DNA of 64,000 nt. Origin: Pseudomonas sp. B28(2017) (lineage in GTDB: Bacteria; Pseudomonadota; Gammaproteobacteria; Pseudomonadales; Pseudomonadaceae). The position numbers and the translations under genes are program-made. Within the stretch, counting starts at the first letter, position 1; each line of letters begins with the position of its first letter. The notes under the pieces are model-generated. The model ran no database searches. It was not told where the DNA came from and worked only from the letters and a program-made list of their open reading frames with translations. Positions 53,994 to 62,570 of the stretch are shown in pieces. The stretch is taken from the NCBI RefSeq assembly GCF_002113025.1, contig NZ_NEJH01000004.1, positions 310,001 to 374,000 of the forward strand. Reading direction: 5' to 3'.

Positions 53994-54965
53994 ATGGGTA
54001 GAGTTGTTGCTGCTGCGGTTTATAGTGCCGGTAAAAGAGTCACCAATATCACCCTCGACGAAGGCGCTGCCTGGGCAGCCAAGCCAGGGCACTTTGTCTG
54101 GATCGGCCTCGAGGAGCCGAACGCCGGGGAGCTCTACAATCTGCAGCGCCAGTTCAATCTGCACGAACTGGCCATTGAAGACGCCCTGGAAAAGCACAGC
54201 CGGCCAAAGCTGGAAACCTTCGGCGATGCGCTGTTCATCGTGACGTATTCACCCATCCGCCATGAAGGCAAACTCGAGTTCATCGAGACGCATATCTTTG
54301 CCGGCAATGGCTACATCATTACTGCACGCAACGGTCATTCGGCGTCCTACGCCCATGTCCGACAACGCTGTGAGGCGCGTCCGCTATTGCTTGAGCACGG
54401 AGAAGATTTCGTACTCTATGCCATCCTCAATTTTGTGATCGAGAACTACCAGCCGATGGGCGAAGCCATTCACGCGGAAATCGATGAGCTGGAACGCAAC
54501 GTGTTATGCGGCGTGTTGAATGACTACGACATCCAGAAGCTGCATGGCTTGCGTCGTGATGTTTTGCGCTTGCGTCGTTATGTGGCACCGATGATTGAGA
54601 TCGGGGAGGAATTGCAGAGGCTGAGTTTCCCGTTTATCGATAAAAACATGCGCCCGTACTTTCGCGACGTGCAGATCCATGTGACGCGGCAAATGGAAGA
54701 CCTGACGACCCTGGCGGATATTGCCAGCCAGACGATTGAGGTCGGGGTGTTGTTGGAGGCCTCGCGCCAGAGCGTGGTGCAACGCAAGTTTGCGGCCTGG
54801 GCGGCGATTCTGGCCTTCCCCACGGCGGTGGCGGGGATCTACGGGATGAATTTCCAGAACATGCCGGAGTTGAACTGGCATTACGGCTATTTCGGCGTGC
54901 TGGGGTTTATTACGGTGGGTTGTCTGGGGTTGTGGGCGAGTTTCAAGAAGTCGGGTTGGCTGTAG
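53994..54965 (+). CDS. corA: Magnesium/cobalt transporter CorA
   Basis: A 323-residue CorA channel protein. The cytoplasmic domain is followed by two C-terminal helices with the YGMNF selectivity signature (GIYGMNFQNMPEL) and a basic C-terminus. It admits Mg2+, Co2+ and Ni2+. Classical GMN distinguishes it from the GIN-bearing protein at 21608. The TAG stop lies in the following REP. A weak GAAG precedes the ATG. Confidence 0.95.
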   Translation: MGRVVAAAVYSAGKRVTNITLDEGAAWAAKPGHFVWIGLEEPNAGELYNLQRQFNLHELAIEDALEKHSRPKLETFGDALFIVTYSPIRHEGKLEFIETHIFAGNGYIITARNGHSASYAHVRQRCEARPLLLEHGEDFVLYAILNFVIENYQPMGEAIHAEIDELERNVLCGVLNDYDIQKLHGLRRDVLRLRRYVAPMIEIGEELQRLSFPFIDKNMRPYFRDVQIHVTRQMEDLTTLADIASQTIEVGVLLEASRQSVVQRKFAAWAAILAFPTAVAGIYGMNFQNMPELNWHYGYFGVLGFITVGCLGLWASFKKSGWL

Positions 54966-55064
54966 GAGCGAGCTCGCTCGCGAAAAACCTGAGAGCACCG
55001 TGGGTTGTCAGGTTTGGCGCGTTATCGTTCACGACCATCGCGAGCATGGCTCGCTCCTGCAGGT
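54961..55064. repeat. REP doublet overlapping the corA stop
   Basis: REPs at 54961-54985 and 55037-55064. The first provides the corA stop codon TAG. Confidence 0.9.
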
Positions 55065-55065
55065 T

Positions 55066-55788
55066 TTAAACAGCTGTTTGCTTGTGCGCGACAAACCGCA
55101 TCATCCACTCGGCAACCGTGGTGCCGTGGTGCTCCTGATCCAGGCTCGCAATGCCTTTGGTGTAGATCTGCTCGCCCAGCGCTTCCTGACGAATGTCCAG
55201 CAGGGCGCGGGAGTAGTCGTGGATGAACTCCGGATGCCCCTGGAAGCACAGCACCTGGTCGTTGATGTGGTAAGCGGCATACGGGCAGAAATCGCTGGAA
55301 GCAATGACCGTGGCGTTCTCCGGCAGCGACGTGACCTGGTCCTGGTGGCTGATCAACAACGTCAGCTCCTCGCGCACCGGGCTCATCCACGGCGCCTTGG
55401 CGGCGAGTTTGTATTTGTGGGTGCCGACGCCCCAGCCCTGGGTCGCACGCTCGCTCTTGCCACCGAGCAGCAATGCCAGCAACTGATGACCAAAGCAGAC
55501 GCCCAGCAACTTGTCGCCACGCTCGTAGCGGGTCAGCAGGTATTTCTTGAGGGTTTCGATCCACGGGTCGGTGCCAAAGGAATCGGCCTTGCTGCCCGTC
55601 ACCAGGTAGGCGTCGAATGTCAGGTCGTCGCTTGGGTATTCACCCTGTACCACGTTGTAGACCGTGAACTCGGCGGCAATCGGCTGCTGCGAAAACAGGT
55701 GTTTGAACATCTGCCCGTAGCCCTGATATTGGTCAACCAATTCCGGACGCAGGTGGTCGGTTTCCAGAATGCAGATGCGTAACGACAT
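55066..55788 (-). CDS. Class I glutamine amidotransferase-like protein
   Basis: A 240-residue class I amidotransferase domain on its own. The nucleophile cysteine lies in GVCFGHQ, the histidine in FQGHPEF, and the first glutamate near the end. Standalone members hydrolyse gamma-glutamyl compounds, among them the polyamine-catabolism enzyme PauD. The P. aeruginosa gene in a comparable place has been linked to that role, which I take only as a hint. AGG lies 9 bases before the ATG at 55788. Confidence 0.85.
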   Translation of the reverse strand: MSLRICILETDHLRPELVDQYQGYGQMFKHLFSQQPIAAEFTVYNVVQGEYPSDDLTFDAYLVTGSKADSFGTDPWIETLKKYLLTRYERGDKLLGVCFGHQLLALLLGGKSERATQGWGVGTHKYKLAAKAPWMSPVREELTLLISHQDQVTSLPENATVIASSDFCPYAAYHINDQVLCFQGHPEFIHDYSRALLDIRQEALGEQIYTKGIASLDQEHHGTTVAEWMMRFVAHKQTAV

Positions 55789-55883
55789 AAAAAATACCTG
55801 ACACGTGATGGGAATAATGCACACCCCAGAGCCTGCCCTGAAACACCGTGACAAGGCAAGCCCCGAAATGCGTCATCGCGCCC

Positions 55884-58028
55884 TTAGAATGCCTCCCCCT
55901 TGGCGGCCTTCTCCAGCAGCAATGCGGGCGGCGCGAACCGCTCGCCATATTGCTTGGCCAGGTACTGGGCGCGGGCGACAAAGTCCTGCACGCCGTACTG
56001 GTTGATGAACTGCAGCGCACCGCCGGTCCACGGGGCAAAGCCGATGCCGAAGATCGAGCCAACGTTGGCATCCGCCGTCGAGGTCAACACGCCCTCCTCC
56101 ACACAGCGCACGGTTTCGATGGCTTGCACGAACAGCAAGCGATCACGCACATCCATCGGCGAAATCTGCCCGTCGGTTTTTTCGAAGCGGGTTTTCAACT
56201 GTGGCCACAGGTGTTTCTGGCCGCCCGCCGGATACTCGTAGAAACCACCCCCGGCAGCCTTGCCCGGACGCTTGTATTCGTTGAGCAGCAAGTCAATCAC
56301 GGCGAATGCCGGATGCTCTCTCAGTGGTTTGCCTTCTGCCTGCAGATCCTTGGCCGTTTGCAGGCGGATATGGTTCATCAGGCTGAGGGAAACTTCGTCA
56401 GAGATCGCCAGCGGCCCTATAGGCATGCCGGCTTTGCGCGCTTCAGTCTCGATCATCGCCGCGCTCACGCCTTCGCCCAGCATGGCAATGCCTTCGTTGG
56501 TGAAGGTGCCGAACACCCTTGAGGTGAAGAAACCGCGGCTGTCATTGACCACAATCGGGGTCTTCCTGATTTGCAGGACGTAATCGAACCCCCGGGCCAG
56601 GGTTTCGTCGCTGGTATTGGCGCCCTTGATGATTTCCACCAGCGGCATTTTTTCCACGGGGCTGAAAAAATGCAGGCCGATGAACTTGCTCTGATCGGGC
56701 ACGGCGCACGCCAGGCCGCTGATCGGCAAGGTTGAGGTGTTGGAAGCGATCACCGCGTCCGCGCCGACCACCTTCTGCGCCGCCAACGAGACCTTGGCCT
56801 TCAAATCCCGATCCTCGAACACAGCCTCGATGATCAGGTCGCAACCGGCCAGGTCGGCATCGCTTGCTGTGGTTTGAATGCGAGCCAGAACGGTGTCGCG
56901 TTGCTCGATGCTCATTTGTCCGCGAGCGACTTGCTTGTCCAGCAGCGCCACTGAATGCGCCTTGCCCTTCTGCGCCGCAGCGACTGTGATGTCCTTGAGC
57001 ACCACCTCGATACCGGCCGACGCGCTGACAAACGCAATTCCGGCGCCCATCATCCCGGCGCCGAGCACCCCGACCTTGCGGGTGACATAAGGCGCGAAGC
57101 CTTGAGGCCGCGAGCCACCGGCATTGATTTCGTTGAGCTGGAACCAGAACGTGCCAATCAGGTTTTTCGAGACCTGGCCGGTGGTCAGTTCGGTGAAATA
57201 GCGGGTTTCGATCAGGTGCGCCGTGTCGAAATCCACCTGGGCGCCCTCGACCGCCGCACACAGGATTTTCTCCGGCGCGGGCATCGTGCCCTGGGTTTTG
57301 CTGCGCAGGATCGACGGTGCAATCGCCAGCATCTGGGCGACTTTCGGGTTTGACGGCGTACCGCCCGGAATCTGGTAACCCTTCACATCCCAGCGTTGTA
57401 CCGCCGTCGGGTTCGCGAGAATCCACGCCTTCGCCTTGGCCATCAGCTCTTCGGAATCCGCTGCCAGTTCGTCGATCAACCCCGCCTGCAATGCCTGTTG
57501 CGGACGAACTTTCTTGCCTTCGAGCAGATATGGCAGGGCCTTTTCGATCCCGAGCATGCGCACCATGCGCACCACGCCTCCGCCGCCCGGCAGCAGGCCG
57601 AGGGTAACTTCCGGCAGACCGAGTTGCACCGAAGGGTTGTCCAGCGCCACGCGATGATGGCAGGCCAGGCAGATTTCCCAGCCACCGCCGAGTGCCGCGC
57701 CGTTGATCGCCGCAACCACCGGTTTACCGAGGGTTTCCAGAATACGCAACTGGCCTTTGAGGGTCAGCACCATATCGTAGAAGGCTTTGGCTTCGGGTTT
57801 GCCGACCTTGATCAGTTCATTGAGGTCGCCGCCGGCGAAGAAGGTTTTCTTGGCTGAGGCGATGATCACACCGGCGATGTTGTCCTTGTCGGCCACCAGG
57901 CGCGCAACGCAGTCAGCCATGGCCTCGCGGTACACCGCGTTCATGGTATTGGCGCTCTGGCCCGGCAGGTCGATGGTCAGGACGACGATTTGGTCCTGGC
58001 CTTTTTCGTAACGAATGGCTTCGTTCAT
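55884..58028 (-). CDS. FadB-like multifunctional enoyl-CoA hydratase/3-hydroxyacyl-CoA dehydrogenase
   Basis: A 714-residue fatty-acid oxidation protein. An N-terminal crotonase domain (GAALGGGWEICLACH, residues about 108-122) is followed by an NAD-binding 3-hydroxyacyl-CoA dehydrogenase (VLGAGMMGAGIA near 325) and C-terminal dimerisation domains. It acts with the thiolase encoded upstream (24-base gap), so the two form a beta-oxidation pair. Its length matches FadB, but the gene order (thiolase first) differs from fadBA, so it is probably a second, chain- or substrate-specialised system. Confidence 0.93.
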   Translation of the reverse strand: MNEAIRYEKGQDQIVVLTIDLPGQSANTMNAVYREAMADCVARLVADKDNIAGVIIASAKKTFFAGGDLNELIKVGKPEAKAFYDMVLTLKGQLRILETLGKPVVAAINGAALGGGWEICLACHHRVALDNPSVQLGLPEVTLGLLPGGGGVVRMVRMLGIEKALPYLLEGKKVRPQQALQAGLIDELAADSEELMAKAKAWILANPTAVQRWDVKGYQIPGGTPSNPKVAQMLAIAPSILRSKTQGTMPAPEKILCAAVEGAQVDFDTAHLIETRYFTELTTGQVSKNLIGTFWFQLNEINAGGSRPQGFAPYVTRKVGVLGAGMMGAGIAFVSASAGIEVVLKDITVAAAQKGKAHSVALLDKQVARGQMSIEQRDTVLARIQTTASDADLAGCDLIIEAVFEDRDLKAKVSLAAQKVVGADAVIASNTSTLPISGLACAVPDQSKFIGLHFFSPVEKMPLVEIIKGANTSDETLARGFDYVLQIRKTPIVVNDSRGFFTSRVFGTFTNEGIAMLGEGVSAAMIETEARKAGMPIGPLAISDEVSLSLMNHIRLQTAKDLQAEGKPLREHPAFAVIDLLLNEYKRPGKAAGGGFYEYPAGGQKHLWPQLKTRFEKTDGQISPMDVRDRLLFVQAIETVRCVEEGVLTSTADANVGSIFGIGFAPWTGGALQFINQYGVQDFVARAQYLAKQYGERFAPPALLLEKAAKGEAF

Positions 58029-58052
58029 GACTGGATTCCTTGAAGTCCGGGC

Positions 58053-59258
58053 TCAGAGGCGTTCGATGATGGTGGCAATGCCCATGCCGCCGCCGACACA
58101 CAGGGTCGCGAGGCCATAACGCAGGCGTCGGGCTTCCAGTTCATCCAGCAGCGTGCCGAGAATGGCGCAGCCAGTGGCGCCCAGCGGGTGACCCATGGCG
58201 ATGGAACCGCCGTTGACATTGACCTTGTCCGGATCGACAGCCATGTCCTTGATGAATTTCAACACCACGGAAGCGAACGCTTCGTTAACCTCGAACAGAT
58301 CGATGTCTTCGACCCGCAGCCCGGCCTTGGCCAACGCCTTGCGGGTCGCTGGCGCGGGGCCTGTGAGCATGATGGTCGGATCGGTGCTGGTGACCGCCGT
58401 GGCGACAATCCGCGCCCGTGGCTGCAGGCCCAGCGCCCGGCCCTTGGCTTCGGAGCCGATGAGCATCAGCGCCGCGCCATCGACGATCCCGGAGCTGTTG
58501 CCGGGGGTGTGAACATGATTGATCCGCTCGACATGGCTATAGACCCGCAGCGCGGTGGCATCGAACCCCATCTGCCCCATCGCCTCGAAACTCGGCTTGA
58601 GCTTGCCCAGGCCCTCGAGGGTCGAGTCGGCGCGGATGAACTCATCGTGATCGAGCAGGATGATGCCGTTCTGGTCCTGCACCGGCACCAGCGACTTTTT
58701 GAACGAGCCGTCGGCCCGCGCCCGCGCAGCCTTTTGCTGGGAATGCAGCGCGTAGGCATCGACATCCTGACGACTGAAGCCTTCAAGGGTGGCAATCAGG
58801 TCCGCGCCCACGCCCTGCGGCGTGAAGTGACTATGCAGGTTGGTCGCCGGGTCCAGCGCCCAAGCCCCGCCATCGCTGCCCATCGGCACCCGGGACATAG
58901 ACTCGACACCTCCGACCACCACCAGGTCCTCGAAGCCGGAGCGCACTTTCATTGCGCCGAGGTTGACCGCCTCCAGCCCCGAAGCACAGAAGCGGTTGAT
59001 CTGTACCCCCGCCACACTGACATCCCAATCGGCCACCTGAGCGGCGGTCTTGGCGATGTCAGAGCCTTGATCGCCAATCGGCGTCACGCAGCCGAGCACC
59101 ACGTCATCGACCTGGCTGGTGTCCAGCGCCGTGCGCTGTTGCAGCGCGGTGAGCAAACCGGCAACCAGGTCCACCGGTTTGACACTGTGCAAGGCGCCGT
59201 CGGCCTTGCCTTTGCCACGGGGCGTGCGTAACGCGTCGAAAATCAATGCTTGGGTCAT
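58053..59258 (-). CDS. Acetyl-CoA C-acetyltransferase (thiolase)
   Basis: A 401-residue thiolase. The nucleophile cysteine lies in [11 protein letters not shown] and the base cysteine in [17 protein letters not shown] holds the catalytic histidine. AGGA precedes the ATG at 59258. First gene of the operon with the FadB-like gene. It performs the last cleavage of beta-oxidation, or the reverse condensation. Confidence 0.94.
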   Translation of the reverse strand: MTQALIFDALRTPRGKGKADGALHSVKPVDLVAGLLTALQQRTALDTSQVDDVVLGCVTPIGDQGSDIAKTAAQVADWDVSVAGVQINRFCASGLEAVNLGAMKVRSGFEDLVVVGGVESMSRVPMGSDGGAWALDPATNLHSHFTPQGVGADLIATLEGFSRQDVDAYALHSQQKAARARADGSFKKSLVPVQDQNGIILLDHDEFIRADSTLEGLGKLKPSFEAMGQMGFDATALRVYSHVERINHVHTPGNSSGIVDGAALMLIGSEAKGRALGLQPRARIVATAVTSTDPTIMLTGPAPATRKALAKAGLRVEDIDLFEVNEAFASVVLKFIKDMAVDPDKVNVNGGSIAMGHPLGATGCAILGTLLDELEARRLRYGLATLCVGGGMGIATIIERL

Positions 59259-59650
59259 GACGTCCTCGAACCACAGTGCGGGTGGATGAATATCGAGTGC
59301 TCACTCTTGTCCCGAGCCGCGTTTGATTCAATGACCGCAGCGCTCACAGGCGTTGACGCTCACGCTCAGACGGACGGTAGTGAGCTACCGGATTTACCGA
59401 TTCCGCACACCAAGCTGTCTAGCCAACGGGCGGCAAAGAAGCTGGCAATAGGCCTCATGCCTTTTTAAAAGCGAATCGTAAGAACTCCATACGAAATGGA
59501 TCTAAGCCAAGCGCTGCGCGGGCTCTAAGGTGAACTTGTACGAAGTCGTCGTCGGGTTTTGCCGAGGCGCTCGTCGCTACAGGAAGTGCACCTGCCGTCA
59601 TGGAGCAATGCAGGCAGGCATCAGGAAATAACAATAAAGGCGGTCAAGCC
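59259..59650. other. Intergenic region upstream of the thiolase gene
   Basis: About 390 bases with the thiolase promoter on the minus strand. A repeat-like CGCTCA motif and an AT-rich patch near 59455 are the only features noticed. No gene is supported. Confidence 0.45.
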
Positions 59651-59746
59651 ATGTTCAAACAATCGAAAGTACGACAAGCCGGGCTCATCCTTTTCGCCAC
59701 CACACTGTTGTTGATATTGCCGAACCTGACCAAGGTGATCGGCTAG
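59651..59746 (+). CDS. 31-residue single-helix membrane peptide
   Basis: A short frame, MFKQSKVRQAG then a hydrophobic run (LILFATTLLLILPN) and LTKVIG, with a positively charged N-terminus. AAAGG lies about 11 bases upstream. The form is typical of small inner-membrane peptides. No homologue is known to me. The cytochrome gene follows about 110 bases later. Confidence 0.55.
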   Translation: MFKQSKVRQAGLILFATTLLLILPNLTKVIG

Positions 59747-59857
59747 TCGCGTCTAAAAGATACGGCGTCACGTTTTTTGAATTGCCACTATCAAAATGTG
59801 ACTGGCCCGCTACCCGGGCCAGCGTGGCTGTGCCAACCTTGACGGCACTTCCACGAC

Positions 59858-60679
59858 ATGGACGGCGATCACTTGAAAATGCTCATTCTACTCGGGGCCC
59901 TGCTGTTCGGCTCGCCCCTGTATGCCGCACAGCTGAACCTGGAGCTGGGCGCGCGCAGTCGCACCTGGCAGACCGAGGAGTTGCTCAAGCATCCTCAGGT
60001 GCAAACCATCAACATCAGCAACGACGTTTCCTACAAACGGGACATGAGCTACCGCGCCGTGCCCCTGTCCGCATTGCTGACCGGCATCAAGCCCGAAGAC
60101 CACCTGCAAGCCGTGGCCCTGGATGGCTTTGCCGCCGAAATGGCCGCAGCGCCGTTGCTCAATACCCAAGGCGCACAGGCGTGGCTGGCGATTGAAGACC
60201 CGGCCAAACCCTGGCCACCGCTATCCGAAGGCAAGCCGGGCGCCGGGCCGTTCTATCTGGTCTGGACCCATCCGCAGGCCGGCAACATCAGCCCCGAACA
60301 ATGGCCGTTCCAAGTGGCGAGCATCAAACGCCTGGCACCGGTGGCCGAGCGCTTTCCCGCCCTGCTGCCCGATCCGGCCTTGAAGGCGGATGATCCGGTG
60401 AACAAGGGTTTTGCGCTGTTCCAGAAGAACTGCCTGGCGTGCCATCGACTCAATGGTGCCGGCGACTCACAGTTCGGGCCGGACCTGAATATTCCGTACA
60501 ACCCGACCGAATATTTCGGCGCGGACTTCCTCAAGCGCTACATCCGCGATCCACAGAGTTTGCGCCAGTGGCCGCAGGCGAAGATGCCCGGGTTCTCGAC
60601 CGAGGTGTTGCCGGATGGTGATCTGGGAATGTTGGTGGGGTATTTGCAGCATATGGTTGGGCGAAAGGTTAAGCCCTGA
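59858..60679 (+). CDS. Exported c-type cytochrome with molybdopterin-oxidoreductase-like N-domain
   Basis: A 273-residue periplasmic protein with a signal peptide (MLILLGALLFGSPLYA). An N-terminal domain of about 140 residues resembles the sulfite-oxidase-type fold without a clear cofactor cysteine (RAVPLSALL). The C-terminal cytochrome c domain has CLACH at about 192-196 and a likely methionine ligand in KMPGFS. It probably moves electrons in the periplasm. The start could be the ATG at 59858 or a TTG/ATG at 59873-59879; no strong ribosome site is seen. Confidence 0.82.
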   Translation: MDGDHLKMLILLGALLFGSPLYAAQLNLELGARSRTWQTEELLKHPQVQTINISNDVSYKRDMSYRAVPLSALLTGIKPEDHLQAVALDGFAAEMAAAPLLNTQGAQAWLAIEDPAKPWPPLSEGKPGAGPFYLVWTHPQAGNISPEQWPFQVASIKRLAPVAERFPALLPDPALKADDPVNKGFALFQKNCLACHRLNGAGDSQFGPDLNIPYNPTEYFGADFLKRYIRDPQSLRQWPQAKMPGFSTEVLPDGDLGMLVGYLQHMVGRKVKP

Positions 60680-60688
60680 CACCGGATC

Positions 60689-60782
60689 CCCTGTGGGAGC
60701 GAGCCTGCTCGCGAAGGCGGTGTGTCAGCGACAAAAGTCCTGACTGAAAAATCGCTTTCGCGAGCAGGCTCGCTCCCACAGG
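60689..60782. repeat. REP doublet
   Basis: Inverted REPs at 60689-60715 and 60757-60782 between convergent genes. Confidence 0.9.
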
Positions 60783-60801
60783 TAGTCTATGGAGTATCCA
60801 G

Positions 60802-61611
60802 TTACTGCTGTTGAACGGTGATCACCGGCGCTGGCGTCGGTGAAACCAGCACCTTGGCGTGCATCTGCTCACAGCCGCCACCCCGGCGCATTCCGCGTAC
60901 CGGGCAGGCATCCAGGTAATCCAAGCCCACCGCCAGTTTCAGGTGACGTTCCGGCCGGGCCAGTTCGTTGGTCACGTCGAAGCTGTACCAGGCGTCATCC
61001 AGCCAGGCTTCGGCCCAGGCGTGGCTGGCCAGGTGTTCGCTGTTCTCGCTGTACAGATACCCCGACACATAACGCGCCGGAATGCCCAGGCTGCGAGTGC
61101 AGGCAAGGAACGCATGGGTATGGTCCTGACACACGCCGGAGCGCCCGGCAAAAGCCTGGGCCGCGCTGGTGTCCACTTCCGTGGAGCCTGGCGTGTAGGT
61201 CATATGCTGGTTGAGCCCATGCATCAGATCGATCAACGCCGTGCGATCACGGCGTTGCTTGCACGCCTTATCGGCGAACGCTCGCAGGGCGGCGTCGGCT
61301 TCAGTCAAACGGGTGAAACGCAGAAACGGCAGTGCCGACTGGCTCTCGTGTTCGGCTTCGCGCCATTCGTCGATGTCGACCTGGCCACGGGCGCCGATGA
61401 TGATTGCCTCGTGCGGCTCATCCATGGTCAGCACATGCAGGATGTTGCCGAACGGATCGAGTTGCGCCCGCACCGGGCGCGGCAGGTCGAGCTGCCAGCT
61501 GAGCACGTGCTGGCGCTCGCTGTCGTGGGGAGTCAGTCGCAGGTACTGGATGCTCGCCCGCACCTTGTCTTCGTAGTGATAGGTGGTTTCGTGGCTAATG
61601 GAAAGTCTCAT
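60802..61611 (-). CDS. Transglutaminase-family protein (cluster partner of alpha-E and ATP-grasp)
   Basis: A 269-residue transglutaminase-like cysteine-peptidase fold. The triad is seen in GVCQDHTH (Cys near 160), ASHAWAEAW (His) and FDVTN (Asp). It has no signal peptide, so it is cytoplasmic. It overlaps the alpha-E gene by four bases (ATGA). Such proteins accompany ATP-grasp and alpha-E genes in many bacteria; a peptide-modifying or amide-cleaving role is suspected, with no substrate assigned. Confidence 0.88.
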   Translation of the reverse strand: MRLSISHETTYHYEDKVRASIQYLRLTPHDSERQHVLSWQLDLPRPVRAQLDPFGNILHVLTMDEPHEAIIIGARGQVDIDEWREAEHESQSALPFLRFTRLTEADAALRAFADKACKQRRDRTALIDLMHGLNQHMTYTPGSTEVDTSAAQAFAGRSGVCQDHTHAFLACTRSLGIPARYVSGYLYSENSEHLASHAWAEAWLDDAWYSFDVTNELARPERHLKLAVGLDYLDACPVRGMRRGGGCEQMHAKVLVSPTPAPVITVQQQ

Positions 61612-62558
61612 GCGGCCTCCAGATAAGAACTGTGTATCGCGTTACCCAACTGGCGCACCAGCGGAATGAACTCGGTCAGCCAGGCGTGCAGGCCTTCTTC
61701 GAGAATTTCATGGATGCCGGTGTAGCGCAGGCGTGCGTCCATTTCTGCCGCCAGGCGTTGTGCGGGACGACCATTGGCCCCTGGTAATTGCGCGAGTATC
61801 TGGTCGATTTCTTCGGTACAGGCGCGCAGGGATCGCGGTACATCGGCCCGCAGCAACAGCAGTTCGGCGACATGCCGGGCGCCGGGGGCGTCGCGGTAGA
61901 TTTCCGTGTAGGCCTCGAATGACGACAACGCCCGCAACAACGCACTCCATTGGTAATACGCGTGAGCGGTGCCATCGCTGACCGCTTCGGCCTGATCGCC
62001 AGCCATTTCGTAGCGGGCATCGAGCAGGCGCAAAGTGTTGTCCGCCCGCTCGATAAAGGTCCCCAGGCGAATGAAGCGGAACGCATCGTTACGCATGATG
62101 GTGCCGTAGGACGCGCCCCGAAACAGGTGGGAACGTTCCTTGATCCACTCGCAGAAACGGCTCATGCCGTAGCGACTGAGGCCCTGCTCGGCAATTCCGC
62201 GAATTTCCAGCCAGGTGGCGTTGATGTTTTCCCACATGTCGGCGGTGATGCGCCCACGCACCGCATGGGCGCTGGCCCGTGCAGCACCGAGACAGCTGTA
62301 GATGCTCGCCGGGTTGGCCGCATCCAGGGCGAAGAAATGCAACAGCCGTTCGGCATGCAGTTCGCCATGGCGCTCCAGATAATCATCCAGGGTGCCGGTG
62401 ATCAACAACGGCATGGCCAATTCGTGCAAACCGTCGCCACGACCGTCTTGCGGCATCAGCGACAGCGAATAACTGATGTCGAGCATCCGTGCGAGATTTT
62501 CCGCCCGTTCCAGGTAACGCGACATCCAATACAAATCCGAGGCAGTTCTACTTAACAT
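61608..62558 (-). CDS. Alpha-E domain protein
   Basis: A 316-residue, mainly helical protein (MLSRTASDLYWMSRYLERAENLARMLDI in outline at the start). The alpha-E domain has no known catalytic motif; it is a frequent partner of circularly permuted ATP-grasp enzymes. AAGGAAG lies 6 bases before the ATG. It is coupled to the gene on each side (12-base gap and 4-base overlap). Confidence 0.9.
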   Translation of the reverse strand: MLSRTASDLYWMSRYLERAENLARMLDISYSLSLMPQDGRGDGLHELAMPLLITGTLDDYLERHGELHAERLLHFFALDAANPASIYSCLGAARASAHAVRGRITADMWENINATWLEIRGIAEQGLSRYGMSRFCEWIKERSHLFRGASYGTIMRNDAFRFIRLGTFIERADNTLRLLDARYEMAGDQAEAVSDGTAHAYYQWSALLRALSSFEAYTEIYRDAPGARHVAELLLLRADVPRSLRACTEEIDQILAQLPGANGRPAQRLAAEMDARLRYTGIHEILEEGLHAWLTEFIPLVRQLGNAIHSSYLEAA

Positions 62559-62570
62559 GGCAGGCTTCCT

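Noticed and set aside
2403..60782. REP repeats as a possible CRISPR array
   Set aside because: The copies lie kilobases apart at gene ends and are palindromic; there is no regular spacer pattern and no cas gene.
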